Positions 1-10,415 of a stretch of 64,000 bases of DNA are shown one piece after another (the stretch's first letter is position 1; each line of letters opens with the position of its first letter). The notes under the pieces were generated by a model. That model was given only the letters and a program-made list of their open reading frames with translations. It ran no database searches and had not been told where the DNA came from. Where the stretch lies: the NCBI RefSeq assembly GCF_047511655.1, contig NC_133390.1:125603583-125667582 (forward strand), read 5' to 3'. The translations under genes were made by a program, and so were the position numbers. The DNA is from Castor canadensis. Taxonomy: Eukaryota; Chordata; Mammalia; Rodentia; Castoridae.

Positions 1-630
1 CATGAAGTTCATCTACTATACACTGTTGTCACCTTAATCTCTTTCTTCCCCTTCCCCCTCCAGCTAGATTCCCCCCCCACACACACTATTTTACAGTCCT
101 GGTTTTCATAATAAATATTTGAGTTGATGTTCGAAGGGCTGTCTCAATGTATCCCCACTGTGGGTGTGCTTTACTTTGGTCTGTTCAGGCCCTTTGAATA
201 CTCTCTGCTACACCTTTTCCTCCCACCCCGTGTTTTGCAACAGCTTTAAATACACATCCTTATATCTGCTACCTTCCCATCCTATGGTATGTGATATTAC
301 TGATGCTCTATCATTCTTTTTTCCTTTCTCTCTTTCTCCAAGTTCCACAGAGTAGTCCCGCTGTTACAAACATGTTCTACATCTGAGTTTGTATATGATC
401 ATGCTTGTTTTTTGTGTATACGTTTATCTTTGGATCTATCTTCCATGTATTAGAGAAAAACATGTGTCTTTTGTGTTTCTGATCCTGGCTTACTTTACTT
501 AAGGTGATGTCTTCCAATTGCATCCATTTACCTTCAAATCCCATGTCGTTATTCCTCGTGGCTAAGTAATATTCCATTGTGTATATATACCCCAATTTCA
601 TGATCCATTCATCAGTTCTAGGGCATCCTT
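1..630 (-). mobile_element. LINE-1 3' end, antisense, 5'-truncated
   Basis: On the minus strand, positions 601 to about 425 encode the L1 ORF2 C-terminus (YTMEYY...GKWMQLEDITLSKVSQ pattern), followed leftwards by a T/C-rich 3' UTR that runs to the window edge. L1 identity breaks off near 630. The 3' UTR differs from the other L1 copies here, so this is a separate and probably older subfamily. The 3' terminus lies outside the window. Confidence 0.85.
425..630 (-). pseudogene. L1 ORF2 C-terminal remnant
   Basis: About 60 residues of the ORF2p C-terminal tail are readable on the minus strand. The segment begins abruptly in the ORF2 tail because of 5' truncation, so no endonuclease, reverse transcriptase or cysteine motif is present. 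It has no promoter and no coding capacity of its own. Confidence 0.75.
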
Positions 631-754
631 AATCAGGGAACTTAAACCCTCTTCTTGCTCTACTGCAAGCCATGGCTTAGAGCCTCATCTGAACCCCAAG
701 GAGTCTGGAAAGTATGGTCCCTAAGCAAAGGTAAAATGCTCTTTAGAACTGACA

Positions 755-902
755 GCTAGTTGTATACCCCGCTCTGTGCCTCAAATTCCTCATATTTGAA
801 AGGAGTCTATTGTAAATAGAGTCTATTGTAAATATTAAGACAATATTCATGAAGCATGCAGAACACGGTCTCAGAGGTAGTAAGCCTTTATTAAGTGAAG
901 AG
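755..902 (+). mobile_element. MIR SINE, sense, with internal duplication
   Basis: It follows the MIR consensus order: a CTCTGTGCCTCA...TTCCTCAT core, a block of A/T, then the equivalent of the ...AGTGCTCAATAAATG end (here GTAAGCCTTTATTAAGTG). A perfect 16-bp tandem duplication (803-818 and 819-834) sits in the middle. Confidence 0.6.
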
Positions 903-911
903 TAACCCTCA

Positions 912-1105
912 GCTAGGCATTGGCTCACTCCTATAATCCTAGTTCCTCAGGAGTCAGACATAGGAAAAGCCAGCATCAGTCAAAAAAAAGGGGGGGGGGT
1001 AACCTATCTGAAAAATAAAGCAAAAAGGGCTGGAGGTGTGGCTTACCTGGCAGAACACTTGCAAGGCCCTGAGTTCAAACCCCAGTACAGCCAAAATAAA
1101 TAAAA
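912..1105 (+). mobile_element. B1-dID dimeric SINE, sense
   Basis: The 7SL-like left half starts GCTAGGCATTGGCTCACTCCTATAATCC (quoted in part: GGCTCACTCCTATAATCC) near 912. It is followed by an A8G10 stretch and the ID-like half from 1027 (GGGCTGGAGGTGTGGCT...). That half carries a pol III B-box-like GAGTTCAAACCCC and ends in an A-rich tail at 1105. The left half is shortened relative to other copies. Confidence 0.85.
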
Positions 1106-1324
1106 GAGTGAAGCATAGGAATCCTGATATTTGCTATTAAGAAAATAGCAAGCTTTCACCCCATTGCAGGAAAATCTTTCCTTTTATGGTGATGCTTCTT
1201 TTCAGAAAATCCTGGGGTAGGTCCCTGGCTGCCCCCAAATACCCCCATTCCCGTACCTAACCTAGACTAGAGAAATTCCATCCCATCAGAGGTTTTGAGA
1301 AGTCCCTAAACTTTCCTGGCAGCT

Positions 1325-1745
1325 GCCTGTATTCATGTCCTATGGATGCTGAACAAAACTACCACAAACTGTGCAACTTAAAGCAACATGGAGTATTCTC
1401 TTCCATTCTGGAGGTCAGCAATCCATATTCAATTTGCTGGGCAAAAACTATCCCTCTGGAGGGTAGAGCAGACAATCTGTGGCCCTAAATTCTTCAGAGT
1501 TCACAGCCCCTTGCTCTGTCTTCCAAACTAGCAGTGCAACATTTGCTTCAGTCCACAAACCTCCTCTTCTGCCTTCTGAATGCAGTTCAGTCTCCTGTCC
1601 TCTAGTGAGGACACTGTGAGTATACCAGGATCCACTAAGATGATAATTTCCCCACCTCTGGATTTCTAATGGAACCCCATCTTCAAAGTCCTTTCACCAC
1701 ATAACAGCATATTCACAAGCTCCAAAGATCAGAACATGGGCATCT
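1325..1745 (-). mobile_element. MLT1-type (ERVL-MaLR) solo LTR, antisense
   Basis: The plus strand reads the reverse of a MaLR LTR. It begins with the complement of the LTR 3' end (ACTACCACAAACTG...CTTAAAGCAAC), passes through TTCTGGAGGTCAGCA, then GTCCTCTAGTGAGGACACTGTGAG, and ends in the U3 side near 1745. No internal retroviral sequence flanks it, so it is a solo LTR. Confidence 0.75.
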
Positions 1746-1974
1746 TTGAGGATCATTGATCAACGTACTCTACCTTGTACCTTACCGAAGTGGGAGTGAA
1801 AAATTTGACCAGGACTATATTTCCTTGAAAGCAGGAAAGAAGTGCCAGATAGACACACATGGATAGTCCTGACATTCTTCACATAGGCCCAGATGAAGTG
1901 GACGCCCCTAGACCCAGGCATGGAATATACCACTGCAAGTGTCAGATCTGAATGTCCATTTATCCTTTCATTTG

Positions 1975-2200
1975 ACTGCCCATTCATTCATTCAGTCATT
2001 CATCCACCAACAGGCATTTACTGTGCAGAGCACTGTCTTAGAAATGGAGTAAAATATGGTCCATATTTTAAGGGATTGTGACTCTGGCAGCAGTGGGTAA
2101 TAGGTGGAGGGATCAGGAAAGTGGTAGAGAACTCATATGTTTTAGAGGCATTACACAGGAAGTTAGTCATACAATGGGAGATGCAGTTCTGTGCTTGAAG
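1975..2200 (+). mobile_element. Ancient interspersed repeat with TCATTCA...GCATTTACTGTG start
   Basis: It resembles the very common mammalian repeat beginning CATTCATTCAACAAATATTTATTGAGCACCTACTATGTGCC (here CAGGCATTTACTGTGCAGAGCACTGT). Similar segments lie at 11588 and 15515. I cannot assign the family (old L1 3' end or L2/MIR-related) by eye. Confidence 0.45.
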
Positions 2201-2333
2201 ACAGGTGGAAGGAAGCTAAAGTGACTTTGCATAGGAAATGGAACTCTGAGTTTTCAAAGAAAAGCTGAATTTGGCCAAGCAGAGAGGCCAACAAAGGCAA
2301 AGGACATGAATCTGGTTAAATACCAACTTTTCC

Positions 2334-2449
2334 TTTTTTTTTTGTTTTGGGGGATGTGTTGAGGCAGGGTCTTACTATGTAACCCAAGCTGGCCTAGAAC
2401 TCGTGATCTTCCAAGTACTGGTATCACCAGCAAGTGCCACCATACCCAG
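2334..2449 (-). mobile_element. B1-like SINE monomer, antisense
   Basis: It runs from a poly(T) tail through AGGCAGGGTCTTACTATGTAACC and CAAGCTGGCCTAGAACTC to GTGCCACCATACCCAG. The flanks TTAAATACCAACTTTTCC (2316-2333) and TTAAATATGGACTTTTCT (2450-2467) match at 14 of 18 positions and look like an aged target-site duplication. That marks it as an independent monomer insertion. Confidence 0.8.
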
Positions 2450-2467
2450 TTAAATATGGACTTTTCT

Positions 2468-2665
2468 TTGTTTTTGTTTTTGAAGTACTGGGATTTGAAC
2501 TCAGGGCCTACACCTTGAGCCACTCCAGCAGCCCTTTTTTGTAATGGATTTTTTCCTAGATAGGGTCTCATGAACTATTTGCCCATGCTGGCTTCAAAAC
2601 GCAATCCTCCTGATCTCTGCCTCCTGAGTAGCTAGGATGGTGGTGTGAGCCACTGGTGCCCAGCC
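2468..2665 (-). mobile_element. B1-dID SINE, antisense, short-dID subfamily
   Basis: The ID half (2468-2536, antisense) is directly followed by a B1 half (2537-2665). The ID half lacks about 24 bases between GGGCCT and ACCTTGAG relative to other copies, a deletion shared with the copy at 5793-5973. It abuts the B1 monomer at 2334-2449. Confidence 0.85.
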
Positions 2666-2771
2666 AATATGAAGTTTCTTGCTGACTACAACAGCAGGTT
2701 TCTTAGTTAACTGCAGCCGGGATTGTCCTGGGACAGGGGAGAGTTACAAAAAGCAGATGCTTGGTGCTACC

Positions 2772-2872
2772 CCAGAGATTATTGTTTAAGGGTCTGGGGA
2801 ATGGCCTGGGTATCAGAATTTTTAAAAGCTCCCCAGGCAATTCCAATGTGTACTCAGGTTTGGGAACCGCTG
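2772..2872 (+). mobile_element. MER5-like nonautonomous hAT fragment
   Basis: The run TTTTTAAAAGCTCCCCAGG...CCAATGTGTACTCAGG, then TTTGGGAACCGCTG, matches the 3' half of MER5-type elements, whose terminal inverted repeat ends GAGAACCACTG. The left half is not recognisable. Confidence 0.6.
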
Positions 2873-3997
2873 GCCAAAACCCCAGTGAAGAGCAAAACTG
2901 GTGGCAAGGGAACAGGTAGGAAGAGTGTTAGGCATGGCTCAGGGTCGGGTTGTGTACCCTTGTCAGCAACAGTCAAGGAGAAGAATATTTTTCTGGTGAT
3001 GGGGACTTCCAACGTCTTATCTTTTTTTTGCTTCATTGGCAGTTTCACCCTTTCACTCCAGGCTGTTTTGGCTTCTCCTGTAGTTTAAACAAAAGCACTA
3101 GAAATGCTAAGAACTTACCTGTGGTACCTGGATGCTGTCTGCTGGAGCTGTTGGGAAGAGCACACGATCTTCAAGTGGGCCCATCGCTAACCACAGGGCC
3201 CCAAGGATGTTGTTTTCTGGGAACTGACTCCCATCCCAAATGGGGAGAAATATGTAGAACCCAGGAGTCATTGTGAAATATAAAGTACTTGAGAGAGAGA
3301 GAGAGAGAAAGTCTCTAGGGCAGTGCATGGCACATTGCAAGTCTTAAGAAATGGTCACCTGGTTATTGTCAACTGAATTTGCTTCATAAAAGGGAACATG
3401 GAGGCTTATTGAAACAAAGGAACCTGCTGATGCAAAAGGTTAGGGCACTCTAACTTGTTTGCTCTTCAGGCCACTGGTGTCCAAGTGTGGTCCCTGTACT
3501 CATGCCCTGCTCTTGTCCCTTCCCAGTTAACCTAGGCTGGCTCTGTTTTGTGTTATGGCTACAACGTGTGGCAGATGTGTCATTTTACATGGGCTTGGTC
3601 AAGAGGAATCTTGAAGCTTTCACTTGAGACTGTTATGAGCTCAATCTGAGTTTCATCCCCTTGAAATGACCATACTGTGACTAAGCCCAAATGAGTCACC
3701 TAGAGAGACAACAGGGAGAGACACAGATTCCTGGCCAGCCCCGACTCCTATAGCCATGCCGCTGACGCACCAGGCAAGTGAGTGAGGAAACCCTTTAGAC
3801 ATCTTGTGCAGTTCAGCATTCAAGATGGCACTGGCCTTAGCATCCATTTTTCCACAGCCACAAGACTAACTCAGCTGTGGCTAATCAACAACTCACCCAC
3901 ACAAGAAAAGCAAATGGCTTCAAATCACTATACACACTATTAGAAACCAGAGTATAATCAAACCAGTTCTCTTTATCCAGTGTCTTGCAAAGACCTC
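2873..3997. other. No recognisable gene or repeat
   Basis: About 1.1 kb of unassigned, non-repetitive-looking DNA. It contains a short GA run at 3291-3309. Overlapping short frames on both strands show no domain and no consistent coding signal. Confidence 0.5.
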
Positions 3998-4212
3998 ATT
4001 TTTTTCTTTTCTGTGATAGTACTGGGGTTTAGACTCAAAGTCTTGCATTTGTTAGGCAAGTATTCTACCATTTGAGCTACACTTCCAGCCCTTTTTGCTT
4101 TAGTTTATTTTTCAGATAATAAAATTTGTTCCAGGCAGGCTTCAGACCCTGGTCCTTCTATTTCTTCCTCCCAAGTAGCTGGAATTACAGATGTGCAACA
4201 CCAGAACCAGTC
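3998..4212 (-). mobile_element. B1-dID SINE, antisense, diverged
   Basis: A T-rich tail at 3998-4010 is followed by an ID-like half (AGTACTGGGGTTTAGACTC to TTCCAGCCC near 4092) and a B1-like half ending ACACCAGAACCAG. The ID half is the long form and is more diverged than other copies, so it is probably older. Confidence 0.8.
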
Positions 4213-4545
4213 CTTATCTCATCTTTAAAGTATGTCTGTAAGGACCACTTAAGACAGGTTATCAGGGGAGTTGAATCTGTCAGATGGTGGCTGACTTCCC
4301 TCACAGTAAGTGGTTCAGCAGTCTTAGGCCAATACTGCAGGAGTTTTCACCTTCTACTCCATTCTGTAGTCAAAACTGAATCTATCCATCCCAGATTCCA
4401 TGGGAGTGGACAAGACCAGAGCATGAAAATGGAGGACCAGTTGATCAAGGACTATCTTTGGAGACCAGTCACCTCGACAGCAGATAAGTTAGAGGATTTC
4501 TGCCACTCTGTATAAGCTAAACCACTTTTGTTTCTTCTTCTTCAT

Positions 4546-4996
4546 CTTTTTTTTTTGTGTGTGTGGTTACTAGGGTTTAAACTCAGGGTGTCAGGCTTGC
4601 TAGGCAGGTGCTCTACTGCTTGAGCCATACCTATAGCTTTGCTCTGGTTATTTTGGAGCTAGGGTCTTGCCTTTTGCCCAAGCTTGTTTGGATCTCAATC
4701 CTCCTATTTTATGCTTCCTGCCATCAATAGGATGACAGGTGCCACCACACTCAGCTTTTGTTTCGTTGAGATAGGGTCTCACAAACTTTTACGCTGGGGC
4801 TGGCCTGGAACCATGATCTTCCCAATCTCAGCCTAATGCATAGCTTGGGATGACAGGCACCTGCCACTGTACCCAACTATTAGTAGAGATGGGGGTCTTG
4901 TGAACTACTTTGCTCAGGCTGGCCTCTAATTATGATCCTCCCAATCTCAACCTCTCAAGTACCTAAGACTACAGGCATCAGCCACCAGCACCCAGC
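4546..4996 (-). mobile_element. Four-module SINE array: dID-B1-B1-B1 (antisense)
   Basis: The plus strand shows a T tail and a long-form ID half (4546-4637), then three B1-like monomers head to tail at about 4638-4755, 4756-4879 and 4880-4996. Each monomer carries the complement of B1 landmarks (AGGGTCT..., GGCTGG..., CAATCTCA/CTC, ...CACCAGCACCCAGC). No poly(T) tail longer than a few bases separates the monomers. The element reads B1-B1-B1-dID in its own orientation. Confidence 0.8.
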
Positions 4997-5792
4997 AAAG
5001 ACTAGCTTGTTAACTGGCTATTGAATTGTTCTATCTAGCCATCAAATTATTTCATCCATTGAATTCTATTCACAGAAAGACACTGAGAACCACTCCCTCA
5101 GCAGACTGAAGAAAAAACTACATCTCAAAGTTTGCAGGCCTATTTGATCTAGGCCCACAGACTCCTTTTTGGTTGTCTGTCCAGTGGCTGATATATAAGC
5201 CTGCAAAGGCTCGACAGTGTCAGGAGAACTAGGTGGTCAATAGCATGTTCGCTCATTATTGTTTCTTCTACTGTCATTGTTCACCAAGGAAATTTAAGGT
5301 CTGAAGGAAAACACCAAGTATCTCTCTGTCTCTGTCTCTTTGTTTTGCCTTGTGCAACTGTGAGATGGTGTGTTTTTGTAATTGCAACAGTGAAGCTATC
5401 TAAACGTACAAAATCCATGCTTATTAGAAGAGTCACGTGGAGACACATGCATCTGTTTGCCTGGGTTGGGATTATTATCATCACACCCCCCACACACACC
5501 CTCACTGGGTGGAGAGCATGTTGAGATTGGTGCATTAAATATATTTCCTTTAGTTTAAGATAAAGTTATTTGATTTGCTGACTTTGTTTTTGAAAGTGGT
5601 TATACATTTATAGCAAAGCATAAATTGCTTTGAGCAGAAAATTCCCACATACCGCCCCCCATCTCCTTATGATGGATAACTTGCATTGGTGTAGTACATG
5701 TGCTATAATTGATGAGCCCATACTGATGTCTTAGTATTAACAAAAGCTCTAGTTTACATTAGGCCTAAACTTTTTGCTGTACATTCTGTGTG
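4997..5792. other. No recognisable gene or repeat
   Basis: About 800 bp without an assignable element. There is a short CA/C-rich stretch at 5486-5504. The short reverse-strand frame at 5281-5535 has no recognisable protein features. Confidence 0.45.
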
Positions 5793-5973
5793 TTTTTTTT
5801 TTTTTCAATATTAGGCATACACCTTGAGCCACTCCACCAGCCCTTTTTTTTAATGGGTTTTTTTCAGATAGGATCTCATGAACTATTTGCCAGAGCTGGC
5901 TTTGAACTGCAATCCTCCTGATCTCTGCCTCCTGAGTAGCCAGGATTGCAGGTGTGAGCTACCAGCACCAGGC
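5793..5973 (-). mobile_element. B1-dID SINE, antisense, short-dID subfamily
   Basis: A poly(T) tail at 5793-5805 leads into a shortened ID half (TAGGCATACACCTTGAGCC to CCAGCCC) and a well-preserved B1 half (ATCTCATGAACTATTTGCC ... CTGCCTCCTGAGTAGCC). TTCTGTG at 5784-5790 and 5978-5984 may be a short target-site duplication. Confidence 0.85.
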
Positions 5974-6165
5974 TTCCTTCTGTGGATTTTAACAAATGTC
6001 TAGTATTATGGACCCATCATCACAGGGTCCCAGAATAGTTTCACAGCCCTAAAAATACCCTGAACCTCACCGACATGCTTTTTTTTTTCACATTTTAACG
6101 TCTCAGAAGTAAGGGTTTCCATGTTCTACTGATAGCTATACTAACAATATCTTACCTCCCTCGCT

Positions 6166-6285
6166 CACTCTCTCTCTCTTCCTTCCTTCCTTCCCACCTT
6201 CCTTCCCTCTTTCCTTCCTCTCTTCCTTCCTTTCTTCTCCCCTCCCTTCCTTCCTTCCTTTCTCCATCTTTCTTCCTTCCTTCTG
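6166..6285. repeat. (CTTC)n/(TTCC)n pyrimidine microsatellite
   Basis: About 120 bp of imperfect CTTCC/TTCC repeats, starting in a CTCTCT run and broken by a few non-C/T bases. It directly precedes the LTR-like segment at 6286. Confidence 0.9.
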
Positions 6286-6662
6286 TTATAAGAAAGCTGG
6301 TCCCCTGACTTCAATGCCAACTCACAACTAATGAGAACAGAATTTTGAGGAAAAAGAAATAAGGTTTTTTATTTGTCAGACAAAGAGGAAGACAGGTTGA
6401 GTTAACCTCTCAAAGCTCTTCTTCTTCATAATCCCTCTTCTGAGGGAAAATGTCCACTTTTTTAAAGGGGAATTCAGGGGCTCTGTTCAGGTACATGACA
6501 AAGCACTCTCTCAGAGTAGGTGCTGGCCTTTGTTCTCCAGATGCCCTGGTGCCACTTCTCTAAAGCTTTATGTCTTGGCTGACAAGTTTATTCCTTCTGC
6601 TAGTCAGAGAGAGATAAGGGGTAGAAGACTGTGTGATTTAATTGAAGAGTAAGAGTTTTAAC

Positions 6663-6748
6663 CTTGGTCTCTCCAGCACAGAGAAAAAGGAGAGACAGAC
6701 ACAGAGAGAAAGATAGGAGGGGAGGAGAGAGAGACAAAAGGAAAAAAA
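6663..6748. repeat. AG-rich low-complexity tract
   Basis: About 85 bp of mostly purine sequence (GAGAGACAGACACAGAGAG-like). An open frame through it on the plus strand encodes only K/R/E/D-rich low complexity and is not a gene. Confidence 0.8.
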
Positions 6749-6861
6749 TGTCAGTTGGAATAACAAGCCAAGTAAACTGCATGCAAGCTTGGCTACACCA
6801 AAAGGCTTTCCTTTTTGTAGTCCTGGTTGCACTTCCTTCTTCCTATCCTCCTCCCTTGGTA

Positions 6862-6930
6862 CTTCCTTCCTTCCTTCCTTCCTTCCTTCCTTCCTTTCTT
6901 CCTTCCTTCCTTCCTTCCTCTCTTCCTTCC
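6862..6930. repeat. (TTCC)n microsatellite
   Basis: About 17 near-perfect TTCC units with two small interruptions. The proline/serine/leucine-rich open frames over it are repeat artefacts. Confidence 0.95.
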
Positions 6931-6950
6931 ACAGGCTGTTATTAAATTGA

Positions 6951-8555
6951 TAGCATGTGGTACAACTGATGGAATTTCCACATCAAGGAAATAGAGCAAT
7001 AAGAGACTCCACCATGAGGTCTGATCTGTGTTCTCTTTTGTTTTGTTGTACATCACTGAAAACAGCTAGCAGGGCCTACTCCATTTTTCTTCAGCTGGGG
7101 AAGTGGAGCTGCTTTACCTGAAGCAGCAGACACTTGGTCTTTCACATGCACACACCATCTTCTCTGGAAGCAATATCCGATTTTGTGTTCAGGTGGCATG
7201 CTGCATTTTCTCTGTTTTCATGGATTTCTCCATGAAATCCCATGTTCTCCATGTTTCTCTACTTTGCCATCTGCCCCAGAGGCTGCCTGTTTGGGTGACA
7301 TCATCAATTCCCAAGGCCTTTGGCTTTCTGTTGTGTTTTGTCAGTGAGGAGTCCAGGGAAGAGGGACACCTGTCCTCTAGGCTTTCTCCCTGAGAGCACT
7401 CTGCTCTTTGACAGGTCACTGCTCCTGTCAAGGTGACAAACTTTACTGGGATCTCTCTTTTTTTACATTGCAGACTGCTTCACTTCATTCCATTGGTCCA
7501 AGGAGTGTGGCAGCCTGTGTGTTTATAGCTATCCCTTGTGGCTGCCCAAGTCCCCTGGCTGCCTCTTTATAATTAGACTCTTTGTAAATCCCTCCACCTA
7601 GAATTGTCCTCATTAAAATGCTCCATCTGTTTGCTCTTGGATTCTGGATGGATGCAGGTTACATCTCAGAGACAGTGGGCTCCAGTACCAGGGGCCAAAT
7701 CACCCCTGGTCTAAACAATTCTTGGTGGTTGCTAATGATTGGTATCCGGCCCTAGATTTTAGGGATTCTTAAAAATACAAGAGGGGATCTTTTTTGTGAA
7801 TATAGAGACAGAGCTTCATAACAGAAAAAGAAATCTGTTCCATGATTCTTTCCTGTCTGGAGACCCAACAGTCACCTAAGTTTTCATTAAAAGAAAACTT
7901 AAGAAGAAAAAAAACCCACCTTATCATTTCCATATAGTCAAGAGAAAGTTATGCATTTTTATATGTGTATGAGCCTTGTGGATCCACCAAAGATGGGGTG
8001 TTAATGGCATTTCAGAGACTGCATAAAATCTGAAGCTCCCTAGTTTGGTTTATTTTGGATGAGATAATTAAATACCCTTAATGCTTATGCCTTGGAGAGT
8101 CAGCAGCACCTGTTCCCACCATATGGGATGAGGTGGATGTTTGCTAGCAATGATGATACACAACATTCTCCAGCTCAGGCCAAGATGGAAAAGAAACCAG
8201 GAAAGGAGAATCATGAGTCTAAACGAAGAGGATATGTGCTGACTTGCCTCCACTCTTCTGTCCTGGACTTGCCCCACTGAACCTGCTCAAGCCCCAGAAT
8301 CTACCGTCTCAGGAGCTCACCTGGTTGAGGATCTAGGCCCCAACTAGGCCACTTAAGTGAGTCCCTCCTCAGCATTTCTAAAACTCATTATCAGGTTCTT
8401 ACTTTCTCTCCTTCAGGGTCTTCCAGAGTCTGACTTGACCTGACTTCCCACTAACTTCCATTGCTTAGGTTGTGGACTCATCTCCTACCAGTCCATTTGG
8501 AGGTTCTAATTACCAATGACTTCTGAAAAAGAAGTTCTTCTCTCTCTAGAGCCAA
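6951..8555. other. Unassigned sequence, possibly further LTR-derived DNA
   Basis: No gene is seen. 7440-7745 has an LTR-like feel (TATAATTAGA, then ATTAAAATGCTCC, then a C-rich end), but I could not match it to a family. The frame at 7103-7393 has no recognisable domain. 7750-8555 shows nothing identifiable. Confidence 0.35.
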
Positions 8556-8695
8556 GGTAACTGTTATTTGGTGAGCACATCCTCAAACCAGAAACTGTCC
8601 TAGTGTTCTATATATAACATTTCTAGTCCTATCAGTTTTGTAAGGTAAGAAAGTTGTATCTAGAAAAGGGAACTAGAATGTTTAGGTATAAATTG
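8556..8695 (-). mobile_element. MIR SINE fragment, antisense
   Basis: GTTATTTGGTGAGCACAT...GAAACTGTCCTAGTG...TATATATAACATTTCTAGTCC...TTTTGTAAGGTAAGAAAG follows the reverse MIR consensus (tail end first, then TTAATCCTCACAA..., then GAGGTAGG). It is strongly diverged. Confidence 0.5.
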
Positions 8696-9634
8696 ACTCA
8701 AGCCTGACCACCTGTTCTGGTATTCATAAAGTGGGAACAAATTCTGAGCACATCTTTCCTGTGTGCACCTCAGACTCATAGCTTACTGCATTTCTCTCCT
8801 CCTGACCCATTCTTCATCTCTTCTTTTTGTTCACCAGTTCTGGGAGTGCTTGGCACTGACTGGCCATGCAATGCTTGGAGGGATTTTGCTCTTACTTTCA
8901 TACCCATCCTGAAGCTTTGGGGCTGTCACCTGTGGGTGATCTCATATTCTTTTTCAAAAGAATAGAATTCATATATCTTGTGAGTCTGACATTTTCTCTG
9001 GATAAGAAATGATGCCTAGTTTATATTTTTTGGTACTTTGATTTCTTTTTAAATTTGCTTCTACCTTAACCTGTATTGCAGAACCAAATGAGATGGTAAG
9101 ACACATTACTCCTGAAGAGAGATGAAGTAATCAATTTCATCCCTTTTAGAGGTAAGGGTAGTGGTAAATAAGGGAGTTATGAGACAAATGACAGTGACAT
9201 TTGGGCTGTCACTGGGCTTCTTAGTACCCTTCCCCCAGGCACACAGAGTGATGATCAGCTCCAAGACAGTTCTAGAAAAGAGAAACCATGAGAAACAAAT
9301 GAGAAGACTCCATACCAGCCAAGAAGGCTTCTTTCTGATGTCCATGGATTTAATATCTTTGTTTCTTTGTGTTCTGTAATACTAAGGCAATAGGACTTTC
9401 TTGGGACACAGGTGAAAAAGTTTTGATGTTTTGATGATACTGATGACTCCCTGCAACATTTTTTTGAAATCATGGTTCATATTTTCAAAGTATGTATCTT
9501 ATAGATTTTGTTAAATGTGGTGAACATATATCCTTATTAGGACTAATGCTTTGGTAGAATTCATAGAACTGGCACATAACAGGATATTATAAATACAAAA
9601 GTATAATTAATACCCAACAGAACTAATGTATGAT
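8696..9634. other. No recognisable gene or repeat
   Basis: About 940 bp. Opposing short frames at 9106-9345 and 9161-9379 overlap each other, have no family resemblance and are most likely chance. Confidence 0.45.
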
Positions 9635-9850
9635 CACTGTTGAGCATTCTTATATTCTGCTTACTGTTATAAATACTTGCATGTGCTAATTTACTTAGTC
9701 CTCAAACAATTCCACCTAGTAAAACTATTGTTTTCCTATTATTTATTAGGTCACCGAGATTTAGCCAAGATTAGAGACTTATTCAAGGTTCACATGGTGA
9801 TAGCACAGAGATTCCAAACCAGGTTTGCCTGATTCCAGAGCCCACCCAGT
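9635..9850 (-). mobile_element. MIR SINE, antisense
   Basis: TTAGTCCTCAAACAATTCC...TATTATTTATTAGGTCACCGAGATTTAGCC...GACTTATTCAAGGTTCACATGG...CCAAACCAGG...GATTCCAGAGCCCA follows the reverse MIR consensus through its core to the 5' end. It is one of the more complete MIRs here. Confidence 0.8.
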
Positions 9851-10415
9851 TACACACTCCACTCCTATATTCCAGGTTTCTTTCACTGAAAACAAAAACT
9901 CCTCATGAGCATTGATGGCCTATTTGCAAGTAGCAGCATGCTAGATTGTCTACATAAATATTTTTGCCAGACATCAAGGTCTCAACTCAAGCCAAGAGGT
10001 AGATAGCCCAGAACCTTGTGTCTTAGGGACCTCAAGGGAGGGAAGAGTTCATTTCATAACAATTATATCCCTCTTTCAAATTACAGGTGATTCATATCCG
10101 CATTCAAATTCTTGATGAATCTTGATTTTCTTATCATGTCTTAACTCATAACTAAGTATAACTAAAAGGGTGCCTTAATTATTTTTAGTTTGTTATACTT
10201 AAATGCTGTGCTTTCCCAAACTTTACATGAAGATCAAAAGTACTCCTTCTTTGCTCCATTTGGGAACTGTCCTGAGAGTGGAAAGTTTGGAGATGGTGTG
10301 TGTGCTGACTTGTAGTTTATGATGGGAAAGAAAACTAGCAACATTGGACAGAGTTAAGTGTATCTAAGATTTGAAGACCGAAGGTTTTCAAATTTTTAAA
10401 GAAACCCAGGCATGT
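9851..10415. other. No recognisable gene or repeat
   Basis: About 560 bp of moderately AT-rich unassigned sequence with no long open frame. Confidence 0.45.

Larger units (their letters stand above)
6286..6950 (-). mobile_element. Possible LTR-like segment, unassigned
   Basis: Read on the minus strand, the segment ends ...GGGGACCAGC...TTATAACA at 6286. An AATAAA-like poly(A) signal lies about 80 bp upstream, as the complement of TTTATT near 6367-6372. These are LTR-like terminal features. The other end is obscured by AG-rich and TTCC arrays, and no family was recognised, so this stays tentative. Confidence 0.3.

Noticed and set aside
6166-6930. Repeated TTCC blocks considered as a CRISPR array
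   Set aside because: They are simple tetranucleotide repeats without distinct spacers, in a mammalian sequence.
6664-7056. Lys/Arg/Glu-rich and Pro/Ser/Leu-rich frames around 6.7-7.0 kb
   Set aside because: They span AG-rich and TTCC microsatellites and show only low-complexity peptides.
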